Of a stretch of DNA of 64,000 nt, positions 22,820 through 34,739 are shown in pieces; position 1 is the stretch's first letter, and every line of letters begins with the position of its first letter. The stretch spans positions 186,001 to 250,000 of the forward strand of contig JAMZAV010000792.1 of assembly GCA_024449915.1 (NCBI GenBank), given 5' to 3'. Both the position numbers and the translations under genes were made by a program. The notes below the pieces were generated by a model. The model worked only from the letters and a program-made list of their open reading frames with translations. It searched no databases and was not told where the DNA came from. The DNA is from Sweltsa coloradensis. Its lineage: Eukaryota > Arthropoda > Insecta > Plecoptera > Chloroperlidae.

Positions 22820-23126
22820 TTGTCGTCATTGGACGTGGACGTAGCTTAAGAGGCAGCGGAAGTGGATTCTTCCATGTAAACTGGCATCGTAATAATATCT
22901 CCTCTGCTAGACCAAATGTTCATGTATTTAATGTTTTGTATATGGTTTTAAATTGTATTATTAATTGTTTAGTTTTAGTAACCTAACACTTGTGGGTTAA
23001 CACCTGTTGTAAGTGATCAATAAATAAATACTAACGAGTTTTTTTCCTAACAAACTTTGAAGCAATGCGTAGTGCGACCTGGTATTACTTTTTAATTAAC
23101 TCGCTCCAAAGCCCCCCCCCCCCCCA
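22820..23126 (+). repeat. Left arm of an inverted repeat pair, ending in a poly-C tract
   Basis: AGCTTAAGAGGCAGCGGAAG, GGATTCTTCC, ATATCTCCTCTGCTAGACCA, CCTAACAAA, TTTTTAATTAACTCGC and 14 C (23112-23125) match in order the reverse complement of 23303-23485. About 120 bp here (22920-23040, ending in an AATAAATAAATA tail) are absent from the partner, so this arm may carry a small retroelement insertion. A 60-codon frame (22804-22986) is not recognised. Confidence 0.75.
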
Positions 23127-23302
23127 AATATATTTTTATTTGACCAAAAAACTTATTTTTACCTGTTAGCTTAGGATTTGTTTTCAACCAATACGCGCCT
23201 CGAGTTTTAATATGATTTTAAAATATACATTTTTTTAAATCGGTTCAGACACTGGTCCAAAAATAAAAAATACGAATTTACAATAAGTGCCGTTTGGGAA
23301 AA

Positions 23303-23485
23303 TGGGGGGGGGGGGGCGAGTTAATTAAAACGTAATCCAGGGCCGTACTTAGCATTGCCCAAAATTTGTTAGAAAAAACATTGGTTAATATCCTTGGTCT
23401 ACAAGAGGAGATATAACGATACCAGTTAACTGGGAAGAATCGACTTCCGCATACTCTTAAGCGCTGGCTCTTAACAGCTGACTGA
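23303..23485 (-). repeat. Right arm of the inverted repeat pair, starting with a poly-G tract
   Basis: Starts with 13 G (23304-23316), then GCGAGTTAATTAAAACGTAA, and ends CGACTTCCGCATACTCTTAA. Read on the minus strand it parallels 22820-23126 without the 120-bp extra segment. Arms are visibly diverged, so the pair is not recent. Spacer 23127-23302 is unrelated AT-rich DNA. Confidence 0.75.
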
Positions 23486-24129
23486 CTACTAAAGTGACAG
23501 ATTGATATAATGTAGATAGTCCCAATGCCCATATACGCCCAGCCTCTGACATTGTGTAGTGCTCCATTCTAACTTACTCAGATACTCAGATGTAATCGTC
23601 TTGATCTTCAACTAAAGTTCCAGCGGTCGTAAATTATTAATGTAACAAGACATGGATTGAAATATGTGAATGAACAATGTATCTCGCGTATGAACAACCT
23701 CCATACACACATCACTTACACTTTGCAATGTAGATTTTAAATAACGAATTAAAAACAAAACACTTGACAACCTAGTTACATTCCAAAGTTAACCTCATTT
23801 TGTTTATGAATACGACGGGGAATCAAATACGCCGTTAACTTTTATGTTAAAAGTAATATTCAACAACGAGAAACGATACGCTGTATAGTTGATAGAAATG
23901 AGGTTGTAAAAATGTGAATTTTATTAATACAGTACAAACAAATAAAAAAAAGGTTTTACCAACACAGTTCTAATATTATATCGAAATATACAAAAGGAAA
24001 ACTTTAAACTAAATTAGCCGTTTAGATTAACATTATTGATAAAATATGAAATGTGTGAAAAATGTGTAAAAGTATTAAGATTGTCAAGAGTGTAACAGAG
24101 ATCGTGAAATTGAATGATAACAATAACTG
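23486..24129. other. AT-rich intergenic DNA
   Basis: No gene or repeat recognised. Confidence 0.4.
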
Positions 24130-24190
24130 TGGTAAAAGTAAGCCCCGACTGGGGATTGAACCCAGAACCTCCGGCTTTATGCAATCATTC
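24130..24190 (-). repeat. tRNA-derived fragment (T-arm/B-box)
   Basis: Minus strand reads GGAGGTTCTGGGTTCAATCC then CCAGTCGGGGCTTAC, an almost perfect tRNA T-arm plus acceptor strand. The 5' half does not fold as a tRNA, so this is a SINE or tRNA pseudogene, not a functional tRNA. Confidence 0.55.
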
Positions 24191-25050
24191 AATAATAATG
24201 TCCTTAAAGCGGGCTTGTGCAAAGAACCTTGTTTTCAATAATTATTATGTCAATGACAAGAATTGGAGTTATTTTTCCGAATTATATCTTGAATTCGAAA
24301 TTATCAGTTTGAAGAGAGGGATCATTTGGTATCGTCCAAATTGTTTGTTGTGTTGTAGATGGACATTGTTTGCTCATCGATGGCGTCGGCGTCGACAGGA
24401 TTGGCTTGGTCTACTTTAAATTGATAACCTCACTAGAAAACAGTTATGCCAATGCGTGGGTAGACAATAAATACTTATTTACTTATATACTTTTTTCTTT
24501 TTATTTATTTATTTGTTTGTTTGTTTGTTTATTCAATGGTTTAGCTCGTTTACGTTAATAGAAAAGAATATGTAGTTATTTTCAAATTGTGAGTGAAATA
24601 AATGAAAGTCTAATAGGAAGAATAATTTCAAAACTTAACATACAAATGTATCCCTCGACACATCTTACAAAACACATTCATCTGAACTGAAGAGTCTCTC
24701 AACTAAATGTGTGTGTTTTTATTTCGTGGTTTTACAGAAATTTAATGAAAGCGCAACCTAGGGAGGTGGATTTAATTCTGGAACAATATTTCAAAGTCCC
24801 CGTTTTCATCTCCAAGTCCTTGGAGTTTGTGTTTCTCTGTTCAACGTAGGCCGAAACCAAGAGTATGACGAATAAATAACATGTGACTACAAAATATTTC
24901 TCTAAAATATGATACTTTAGAAAATTATTAAATACAAAGCACCAGCGCATTGTTAACATGTATCATTTAAAAAACGTAAATACTTATTTAAATGAATTGT
25001 ATTTGTTATTGTCTTCATTAAAAAAGACATACAGTTGACCAATGATGGTG
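24191..25050. other. AT-rich intergenic DNA
   Basis: A retroelement-like tail (GGTAGACAATAAATACTTAT) is near 24458. A TTTG/TTTA-rich simple stretch lies near 24495-24535. No gene recognised. Confidence 0.35.
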
Positions 25051-25245
25051 AAACGAGGGAGCGGAGCGACTGAGTGTCTCCATTTCAACTCAAACGGCTC
25101 TCATTCTGTGATTCTGTCTGTCTGTACGTTCGAAAATCAGCCGAACCGCTGAACAGATTGCGCTGAAATTTTAAACAGACATCCGGCACGAGTTTTCTGA
25201 GAACTGTTAACAAAATCAGCTAGATCCATTACGATTTAATCCCTG
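25051..25245 (+). repeat. Family D interspersed repeat, copy 2
   Basis: Aligns with 2301-2495 from AAACGA and GAGTGTCTCCATTTCAACT through AGACATCCGGCACGAGTTTT and AACAAAATCAGC. GTCTGTCTGTACGTTCGAAA precedes the shared core, paralleling the GTCTGTCTGTTAACACGAT of family A. Confidence 0.75.
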
Positions 25246-25304
25246 ATTTTTTTAAATATCGATACCATTTGTTTAGTAGCAGCTAGCGGGACGAACTCTA
25301 CGTG

Positions 25305-25390
25305 TCTGCCATGGCATAGTGGTAAGCATAGAGCCTACCGCACGGAGGGTTGGGGTTCGATTCCCGTTAGTTTTGAACTTTTTTATATTT
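25305..25390 (+). repeat. tRNA-derived SINE head
   Basis: A-box-like TGGCATAGTGGTAAGCAT and B-box GGGGTTCGATTCCCG, spaced as in a tRNA, followed by a pol III-type T run (ACTTTTTTATA). It directly follows family D copy 2. No CCA-compatible acceptor pairing is evident, so not a functional tRNA. Confidence 0.6.
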
Positions 25391-25526
25391 TTACACCTAC
25401 ATATTATTTTTGAGGGACGTGAAATGGGAAATAAAAATTAGGTGATTTTGTTTTATCTTGGAAATTTGTTAATGTTTCACTCTAATACGTTTTGAGCACG
25501 ATTCGCAAATTGAATGTTCAATTTAA

Positions 25527-25730
25527 ACTAGGAAAACGCCAAAGTCGATTTTAAACGAGTGTGTGAGCCAAGTGTTACCTTGAAAAAAAAAAAACTTAAG
25601 AGTACCTGGGAACATCGCCTTTTCTCCCATATACCTAAGGCTGGATCTAGCCCAGTATGGGGAATGATACCGGGTACTATACACATGTTTCACTCACATC
25701 GTTTAACAACGACTTTGGCGTTTCCCTAGT
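25527..25730. mobile_element. Family C MITE, copy 3 (204 bp)
   Basis: Perfect A/B/C-type terminus ACTAGGAAAACGCCAAAGTC at the left and GACTTTGGCGTTTCCCTAGT at the right, with AAACGAGTGTGTGAGCC / CACTCACATCGTTT subterminal inverted repeats. It is shorter than copies 1 and 2 through an internal deletion. No ORF. Confidence 0.85.
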
Positions 25731-26329
25731 GTACAAGAATGTAAAGGCTTAATATAAATGCTGAAATAAAATAACAGTAAGGTTAATGAAATACTATTTT
25801 TAGACTCTTTTATGATAGAAAATAAATAAAATTGGTTGTGATCCAAACTTTCTTGATTGAAATATTTTCGAACTTTTCGAATAATGTGCAGGAAAATCAA
25901 TATAATTCGATTCTGTTTAATTAACTAAATATTTTTTCTCCTATATGCTTACTTTTTCACTTCAGACACACATTTGTCAGCGGTGCCACAAATTCAAATT
26001 TTCAAATTTCGGATATCTTAAAAAAAACAGTTTGATCGAAAAAACAACGAATTAAAGTTTGAAAAGCACTAAAGCACAATTTCGGTCTGATTAGTATAGT
26101 GATTTTAATGCGTTTAACATGTACATCAAGTGTTCATATTCGTTATTTGATCGGCTTATTATATAATATATCAATTTACAATAAATATTGTTTAATACTT
26201 ATTATCAAACGCCATGAAGTTTTTATATAATACACTCCAGAGACGTAAAAAACAGCAATGGGTTTTATATAATTGTAATTTTATGTTTATAGTGTATTAA
26301 CATCCGAATTCTCCTTGTAACTATATTGA
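25731..26329. other. AT-rich intergenic DNA
   Basis: No gene or repeat recognised. Confidence 0.4.
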
Positions 26330-26560
26330 ATAGACAAGTGTTAATTTACAGACAAGTGGCAATTCTCTTCATTGCCGTGTCTGGTTCGCCTGTGCTTCCT
26401 CTCCTGTTAATTGCCTGTTTGTTTCCGTCGTCCCCGCTTTACATAACAACACCTCACAACAACTGTTAATCACAGGTTGCGGCTGGTTGCTATAGCTGAC
26501 AGTCTGCGACAACCGACTCAGTTTACACAACACTATCTAGCTAGCCCATTCTGTGGTGAT
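26330..26560. promoter_or_regulatory. Balanced-composition island, candidate conserved non-coding element
   Basis: Contains ACAGACAAGTGGCAATTCTC, CTGTTAATTGCCTG, CAACTGTTAATCACAGGTTG and TGCGACAACCGACTC. Mixed-complexity sequence with paired TTAAT cores and E-box-like CAGGTTG, and no ORF. Inferred from composition. Confidence 0.25.
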
Positions 26561-27892
26561 TATTGCTTTGATTTGAATGAATTACGTACTGCATATAGTG
26601 CATTCACTAATTATCTTTTAAATAATTTAACTCAATGAATTGTGGTGTTTGTTTATTATTTCGGGTAAATACGCTTGTATTTTACAATCCAGTTGTGTTT
26701 CTGTTTCTTCATAATATGATTTAAAATAGGACAATTAAACATTTCCTTCCGACTTAGACCATAAAGTCGTTCGATATTGTCCATTTATAGGAAGTAATTG
26801 TTTAAATTTGAATTGAGGAACGTACGTTCCAGTTTTTTTGAACATCTCAAAAATATTTTTCCTTTAATTATCGTTCCTAAGAAAATTTTAAAAAAAATTA
26901 TGGGGTTTTCAACATTTTGGGTGATAAATCTATACTCTATTCTTGCTATCCTTTTTTTAAAAAAATATTTAAGTTTTTCATAATACGTACACAATGATTA
27001 TAATTAAATCTTTTGTTAGAAAGTCATATATTATTGAAGCCAAAAGTTTTTGTCAAATTATGATCATTAGTCATTTTACAGATATTTCATCACATTTCCA
27101 AATTGATCACCCTAATTTAATATAAAATTACCTTGATTCATCTCATTCTATTGATTGCTTATCACCATTCATTCTCAGCTGCTTCACGTTAACAGCATCT
27201 GCTAGGGCGTAATCTAATTCCAGTCTAATTTCACAGATAGACGCACATTGGTGATAACAATCTCTCATTATCTCCCTTCCAACTGATTTATACGAATACT
27301 TTTCAATCAACAGTGTGTCTGTACGCAAGAGATTTTCTAACTTTAAAAATAGGCTTTCTGATAGAAAATCATTCACTGCCACCGAAACGCAGGCTCAATC
27401 GCGCACTGATTACAAGAGAACTTTACAGGGCGGTGCTAATGACCAAAATCTACTCGGATTTCAAAGGGGTGCAATTTTTCAATCTGAAATTACCATTCAA
27501 TTGGATTTGATGTGACTTTTTGTTAAAGCTGTGGTTTTAATCAAAAAGGCCATTCAGCATCAGGTTCGAGATCTCGGTTGGTTATAGCAAATATTCGTTT
27601 TTCAATTATTATTTCAAAATTTGCGTAGAAATAGATTATTATTTTGAATACGTTTGTGTACTAATTATATATTTAACTGTCCTCCTTTCTAAATCAAACG
27701 TCAAATAGATGTATAAAATTGTACTTCCAAACATAGAGACGTTGATTTTAACTGAAATATTATCAACAACAGCTAATTTGGAACTGCGAATCGGTGGGGT
27801 ATGTTACTTTATGGGTAAAAACTAAAAATAGTAACAAAGTAATATTTAAGGGGTATTTAAGTGTTTTACCGCAAAAGCTTTTCCTCCATGTC
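26561..27892. other. AT-rich intergenic DNA
   Basis: Several 60-80 codon frames overlap on both strands (26785-26994, 27143-27515) and look like chance. No repeat family recognised. Confidence 0.35.
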
Positions 27893-28222
27893 TTTGAAGT
27901 AGTTTCGCAGACGATAGCATAAGAAACCACACGTGACGCACACTCAAACTGTCGGTAGCAGCAAAAGAGAGATATACTATGTATATATATGTGTGAACTC
28001 TGTTTGAAGCAGTTTCGCAGACGATAGCATAAGAAACCACACGTGACGCACACTCAAACTGTCGGTAGCAGCAAAAGAGAGATATACTATGTATAGTATG
28101 TGTGAAACTCTGTTTGAAGTAGGTTCGCAGACGATAGCATAAGAAACCACACGTGACGCACACTCAAACTGTCGGTAGCAGCAAAAGAGAGATATACTAT
28201 GTATATTATGTGAGAAACTCTA
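27893..28222. repeat. Tandem array, three 110-bp units
   Basis: Each unit runs from TTTGAAG(T/C)AG through CGCAGACGATAGCATAAGAA, ACACGTGACGCACACTCAAA and GTCGGTAGCAGCAAAAGAGA to a variable GTATA..TGTG linker. Starts are at 27893, 28003 and 28113. Units differ at only a few positions, mainly in the linker. Two minus-strand open frames across the array merely translate the repeat. Confidence 0.95.
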
Positions 28223-28609
28223 GAAAAAGTCGTTACGACTTTGTGCACGTTGACTGTTTATGTTGGATGTCACACGCGTTTCTGTGTTGCGTTCTTTTTT
28301 ATCTCTTTTCTTATAATCGTATCTTGTGAACTTATAATATCATCAACACTTGGAGGAAATACCGAAAATATAAAGGAGGCGTGTGACCAACGCTATTCCA
28401 GGTCTGTAGCGACGATTACATTTTCGTCGGATACCGTCCAAATAGTGCAGAACATATTTGATATGATACGATTGAGTTTTCAGAACAGTTTCACCAATAT
28501 ACTCTTTATTGACAAAAACTATTTTTTTTGTACTTTTTGCTGCTTCAACTCCATCCAATGATAATGATTTTTGTTACTTAGCGACTCTATTAATGCACTG
28601 TATTCTAGA

Positions 28610-28715
28610 CGATGAGTGGTGATGGATGACGATGAAGGAAGGTCACAAAAACCCTTTATCAAACCCACGTCCTCGAGCCTACGCTTCGGTCCAGCGCACT
28701 AGCTCCATTCAAAAT
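28610..28715 (-). repeat. tRNA-related SINE (group F), copy 1
   Basis: Minus strand has CGAGGACGTGGGTTTGATAA (B-box) then TTCCTTCATCGTCATCCATC and ACCACTCATCGTC. The same body follows the B-box at 61919-62110 and 63550-63660. Confidence 0.6.
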
Positions 28716-31700
28716 ACTTACAGAGAAAATCTACTCTTACACCTTTTTACATCTTTTACGTTAAATAGTTTGGTTGGTCATGAGCCTTCTACAAAAAGAA
28801 TGTAGAATGATGGCCTGTAACTTCCGCATAAAAATAATTAAATGTCCGTTAGTAATGTCATTTGTTTACATTCTCGTTTTAATTCCGACTTCATTTCAAA
28901 TTTAAAAGTTTTAAATTTTCATAAAAATATCAAACTAAATTATAACATTTTCTTGGTGATATTATTTTCAACGCAATTTCCTACATTTTCGTACTCTGTT
29001 AAAGCATTGTCAACAGATGTTGGTTGATATACTTTTAATTACCTTCGTTCCGGATAATATTAAGCTCAATTTTCTAAAGGCTATTTTAACAGTGATAGTC
29101 GCGGTTTTAAACGAAATGGGTTTCAATAGTGGCATGAAACAAAATTAAAATGGCCAGACACACGTTTCTAAAAATATATATAAAAAAAAACAGTTATCAA
29201 GGCTTATGAAGATTATCTTAATACACGTGCTACACGTTATAACCTTATGATTACTATGTAACATTTCTATTATTATAAGCTTTTGACACCACTATATGAA
29301 AATTTAGAGTTCGTGGTATAAATAAATATTTAAATCTTCCTTCTTGTTCTAAAAACCACGAGTTTATTCAAACTTAGAACAGTTAAACACACAACACAAC
29401 AAACAGTTAAAAACAAACAAAAATACTCAAACACAGTACAAAACGGGACAAAAACAGTTAAATATTTTTCAATTGTTAAATACACTTTTTACTGCCCTTA
29501 AGCAGAATTATTTTTAGTTAATTAGTCATGAATTTACTTTAATTACAAAATTGCACTACTGAATTAAATTCAAACATTTTAATCAATTGAATGCTCATAT
29601 AATTGATTTTGAATTTTTTGTTGGTAACATTTTGAACACTTAGATCAAAGTGATACGTGTTATAACGCATCGCGTGTGCGCCTAACATTGCACCGTGTTT
29701 TTTTTTTTTACTGACAATATGTTGAATTTGATGTAACGTTTATGATGGTTCGATTACCGTTTATCTGTCATTAAAAATTTACCGCTTAGGAAGATTATTT
29801 TTTCAGTTTTCCTTTTCACATTCTTTGGCCTCACATGTACAAAAGCTCAACTATAAAATAATAAAAAATGCCAGTCTCATAATTTATAATTTTATTTCAT
29901 CCCAAAAAGATTGACAAGATATATTGTCTTAAAAACAATTCACATTAATTTTCTTAGAAGAATGTCTCTGATTCATGAGCCCAACTTGACGATTTACGAT
30001 CAACTCATATTCTGTCTTATAATTTATAAGATTTCCACAAAAACTTCTTCGTCAACTTTCCTTTAAAGTCGTATATTCGAGAAATGTCTCCAAGTTTCTC
30101 CAAAACGGCCTCGTTTCACAAAATTTCCCATTGAAATGAGCAGAAATGTGTTGCGTATTGCATTAAGTTTTGAATGTGATGTGCGCCTAAGTGAAAACCG
30201 ATACCAGAATGTTATCATGGTGGCGTTTCCTGCCTTGGAAGGCATTTCAAACAAGCCGCAGCCATTAAGTCACGTAGAATATTAGAAACTCTAGCAAACA
30301 TTTGAGGAGATATGACGAGAAATCGTTTAGTTTTGCTATTAGTGCGAAATAAAATGCACCGTGAAGCTATGCGATATTTTTACTAAGAGGAAAGGTTCAA
30401 GTAGATTAGTTAAATATGATGTTATCACTGCAATGTGTAAGGAACATTATACATACACATAAGTTTGAAAAAAGGATTTAAAAAATATCAGAGCAAATAT
30501 GTCAATGAAGATAATTTCTTATCTTTGAATTATTTATTGAGCACACATTTTTAGAAGTCACCTACAAAAATGTGCAATGCTTATATCAAAAACATTATAA
30601 GCAATGTACGTGTGGTGCTTTCGCAGTTAGTTTAAAACGAACTAGTCATCAAATTGAGTGCAACCATAACACACATTAATAATAATAACTATATTTGAAT
30701 TACTACACACTAAAAATTTAATAAGATTCATTGAAATTGACTAAGGTATTAGTCCCAAATCATTTTTAAAGGCCCTTGTTTTTTTATGTTCTATGGAACA
30801 AATTAATTGATTTCATATTATACTTAAAAACATTGGCGATGTTACCGATTTAGTTAACTGATATAAGAGATGTGATTACAAACACTACTACACGCATTAA
30901 GTTAAAAATGTACGAAGAAAAAATATTTTGAGTAAAGTTATATTTTATTCCAAAGTTGTTCTGTTAAAAATCAAGTTTTATGCGTTTTATCGTGGTTTAC
31001 TATAGGTGGAACACTCTAAAGGTAATAAAATAATTTAACAATATTAATCAACAACAAATAATTCAAGTGAAGATTTAAATAATTACAACACAATGAATAG
31101 TACTTAAAAATAAGTAGCATGAAATTGTAAAAAGAAAAAAATGAACAATCTCTAGAAGTGTTTTTGGCTTGAGAATCTACAAACGTTGCAAATATATAAG
31201 GTAAGCCTGCTTCAAGTCGGCCACAATTTGTAGAAGTGAAAAGTTTGATTTATGATGTCATTACTACATATAAGCGTTAAAGCTGCAGGGGAGGCGTTTT
31301 CACGTACGATTTGATAACTTGATTTATGCATCATGTAATCACGCCCAATTGATATAAGTGAATTATTTTCAATTTTCGGAAGCATTATATTAGAAGGTAG
31401 GTACAGTAATTGACTCACAACATGCATAAAAATTCCAATGCAAATTCACCTATTTATTTTCTGTTCTTTTTATTATCACACTCACATTTCACACACTTGA
31501 CCAAGCTAGCTTTTTAATATAGAGTATAAAATTGGTTTTTATTTTGCGGTTGTTGCTTGCCAAATTTGGCAAGTACATTAAAGTTCACTCCCTACGTGTG
31601 TGAATACTATGACCAGTGAGTATGTGTAGACATTTGTGTAGGGTCGTCTTTGCTAAAACAGTCCCAAGATAACATTTAATTCAAGAAGTTATGGTATGTT

Positions 31701-32163
31701 CACTTTAAGTGTATTTTGATCCTACGCAGTCTTCAAGTTCAGCATGCCTCCATGTACTAAATGTCTCAATCATTTAATCAATCTACGTAATTTATTATGT
31801 CTGATTTAATGTAACAACTGACAGCGAACCTGGAATGACTTCCAAGAATCTTGAACTAACAGAACCGGTTGCGATCGGTTCGTTCAGCGGTGACTTTAGT
31901 TAGCTGCGCCACTGATGTTAAAGAATTAAGTCATTGTCCATGTTTAACTTATCATTAATCAATTAATAAATTAACTATTGCTATTGTTATCATAAATATA
32001 ACTAATGGAATAATGTACATTTTTATTTCTAGCACACTACCGACAGGGTTACGGATTAATACCCAAAACCGTAATCCTTACTTTAATTCGTATTTACATT
32101 TTTACTTTAGTAGAATTAAGGAATTGAGTCCTTATCAACAGCATTTGGACAATCCCGTCACAA
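28716..32163. other. Long AT-rich intergenic stretch
   Basis: About 3.4 kb without a recognisable gene or named repeat. A 63-codon minus-strand frame at 30063-30254 has balanced codon composition (GNATMITFWYRFSLRR), but I cannot assign it. The remainder is A/T-dominated. Confidence 0.35.
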
Positions 32164-32285
<122 letters not shown>

Positions 32286-32342
32286 TGGGTATAGATTTTT
32301 CAAGAGTTTTTCTTCTAGAACAACTTTATTTATGGTTGATGA

Positions 32343-32492
32343 ACGAAGCGGTATATAAGAGATATTGTTAAGACAGATGTAGGAAAATTTTCGTTTATTA
32401 ATAGAACAGTATCTGAATGGAATTTGTTACCTGAGAGCACTATAAAGAAAGATGGGCTAATACATTTTATAGGTTCTTTGGAAAATTTGTAA
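32343..32492 (+). pseudogene. LINE reverse-transcriptase ORF, C-terminal remnant
   Basis: Fifty codons after a TGA stop give DVGKFSFINRTVSEWNLLP then ESTIKKDGLIHFIGSLENL and a natural stop. The pattern (R/K)xFxFxNRxVxxWNxLP...FxxxLxxL is the standard C-terminus of jockey/CR1/RTE-like non-LTR ORF2 proteins. Upstream the ORF is lost against the CT microsatellite. Non-functional. The exact clade cannot be told from this tail. Confidence 0.7.
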
Positions 32493-32545
32493 ATTTGTAA
32501 ATATTATGAAATTGTATATTTTAGTATTTAAATGTTAATATTGTA

Positions 32546-33142
32546 CAGCCAGGGTCATATATAAATCAAGAGGTCTGAAAGATACCTCTTTCACCGACAT
32601 CTCGTGGTCAACTCTTGGTGCCATTACTTATATCGCCCTGTGAACTGCATTATCGATCGATGGAAGCCCCCTAGACTATTTGATGTGATTAATATTATTT
32701 AGGAGGCTTTGAAAGACTCTTGGTCAACAAAATAGTCAATATCTAGAAGGCAGTCAGAAGTGAAATAAAATTTTATCAAAACAAAAGCATAAAACAAACT
32801 TTGGTGGTTTGCAAATAAGACTTGACAGCCAAGATAGAATTATTCGAAATTAATTAGAAACTAAGGCAAATATAAGAACTAAGGCATAGTCTTAATGCTA
32901 TGCCTAGGCCAAGGTATCGATATATAATGCTCTCTTTACGTTCCATATTATATTTCTTCTAGGCTTGATAGTTTCTCTGGTGAATAGAGAATTTTACTTT
33001 GACATTTTAGCAGCCATGTTTCTTATTTACGTCGATAATGCAGTTCACAGGGCGATATAAATAATGGCACCAAGAGTTGACCACGAGATGTCGGTGAAAG
33101 AGGTATCTTTCAGACCTCTTGATTTATATATGACCCTGGCTG
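32546..33142. mobile_element. MITE with 110-bp terminal inverted repeats and TA flanks
   Basis: The left end CAGCCAGGGTCATATATAAA and right end inverse GACCCTGGCTG are preceded and followed by TA (32544-32545, 33143-33144). The arms pair over roughly 111 bp (to 32656 and from 33032) nearly perfectly, through TCTCGTGGTCAACTCTTGGT and GAACTGCATTATCGA. A CAG start plus TA target site fits the Tc1/mariner superfamily. The ~375-bp interior has no transposase. Confidence 0.8.
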
Positions 33143-33289
33143 TACCTTGCCACCATACAAAAATGTGTATAACTGTAAGCCTTTATATATTTATTTTTGA
33201 AGTGTTTTACAACAGCAATATTTATTTTCATTGATAGATTCAAGTACAGTATTCTTCAGTCCTTCTTAAAAGTATCAAGCAGATGGGAA
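33143..33289. other. AT-rich spacer
   Basis: Nothing recognised. Confidence 0.4.
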
Positions 33290-33560
33290 GCTCTCTTTAT
33301 GTTTTTGCTGGGGTCACGAAAATTTCTCACAACGTCATCTCTATAACACGCACAAATATACACGCATGCACATTGTGGACGTACAATGTATGTACATTCT
33401 GCAGTTTTGGGGTTAGCAGTTACAATGTTACTTTGTACCGAGTGACATAAATCGAGTTATGGCAACCACAAACATAACTTTCCACGAGAGCGAGGAATCA
33501 TCCACGTGAAGTAACAAACGAAACCGATTGATTGATGCTAACGATTAACGCTACCAGATC
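33290..33560. promoter_or_regulatory. Balanced-composition island, candidate regulatory DNA
   Basis: Contains CATGCACATTGTGGACGTAC, AATGTATGTACATTC (palindromic), CATAAATCGAGTTATGG and CCACGAGAGCGAGGAATCAT. No ORF, no repeat. Composition-based inference only. Confidence 0.2.
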
Positions 33561-34169
33561 ATGTAGTAATGCACCGAGGCTTATACAGGCGATAAAAGGA
33601 ACGAGTGATAAATGGGTGTAGGTTAATATTGGCGAAGTTCAGTTTCGCTAAAGCTGTCCTTCCCTTACAGACCCTAACGAAGCCTTGATGCCCCCTACAC
33701 ACCCTAACGAATCTGTGCCCTACTTTGCTTGTTCCCGACTATATACTTGGTTGTATAGGTCACGAATTGCGTGTTACATAAAAAAAAACATTCGTGTTTT
33801 TATTTTCCACATATATATTTTGAAATATTCTTCAAAACAAATATTAAAACAAAAATTCATATTCTTTAAATTATCTTATGGTTTCAAAAATTTCAATGTT
33901 GACATGATTACATCTTGTATTATGTAAATCGTTGTTCCCAATTGGTAGTTTTTAAAAATACGTTAGCCCTTATATAAATGAAATATAATATAACGCGAAT
34001 ATTGCAAAATGTGAGACATGTTTGCAATATATCAATATAAAAAATCAAAATGCTTTCCCCCAATAATAATTTCAAAATATACAACACATTCATTAAGAGA
34101 CAGAACAATAAATGTTTGTAAACTATTTTAATTATTTTCTTCGGTATTTAAATATTCTCTTAATGCTAA
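33561..34169. other. AT-rich intergenic DNA
   Basis: An 80-codon frame (33685-33927) is low-complexity after its first 25 residues. Nothing recognised. Confidence 0.35.
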
Positions 34170-34460
34170 TGTAAGCACAGCCAGCATCGCAACGTGTTAG
34201 GACTAGCAATGTCCAGGAGAAGGAAACCCAAGGAACAGTTCGTTCACGGACACCCTCTAATCACAATAATCATCTGCCTAACTCAGCGGGCCTCGTCAGT
34301 TCCTCGGTGGACGGAGGAACCAACCAGTCTAGTAATTTGTGAAATATTGCGACGTGATTATAGCGTTGTTGAACGTTTTGAACTCGCTGATTTGCCACGA
34401 CCTTTCCGACAAAATAATATTTACGTGTGTAGCCTTACTACCACCATTTCGCATGATATA
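34170..34460. promoter_or_regulatory. Balanced-composition island, candidate conserved element
   Basis: GC-richer block open for 94 codons (34194-34478, +), but the translation is not recognisable. Contains CCTCTAATCACAATAATCATC and GCGACGTGATTATAGCG, paired homeodomain-like cores. A non-coding element is as likely as an exon. Confidence 0.2.
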
Positions 34461-34739
34461 TTTTATTTAGAGTTATAACTTTGATTGGTCGATACATTTT
34501 TAAAAGAGGAAGCATATATGAAATAAACCGGCGTTCGCTGTATCGTAACTCGCCAGACTATCGTAAAAATAGTTTTTACAGCTTTTTCTCAAATCAAAAG
34601 GCAAACTCTGGATTTGAGTTGAGTAGTCCTTGGACATTGAAGATGTACCAACTTCGCGCTTCCGAGCTAAGTTTATAGGGGCACTTTGACCCTTGACATT
34701 GTGGCTTTATTTCTGTTTTCCTGACATCAGTTCAAGGCT

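Noticed and set aside
25305..25390. Functional tRNA gene
   Set aside because: A- and B-boxes are present but acceptor-stem pairing and a plausible anticodon arm are not; better explained as a SINE head.
27763..28163. Cys-rich minus-strand frames with repeated peptide
   Set aside because: Pure translation of the 110-bp tandem units; period 110 is not a multiple of three, so the frame shifts between units.
27893..28222. Possible CRISPR array
   Set aside because: Units are 110 bp and contiguous with no unique spacers, in eukaryotic DNA.
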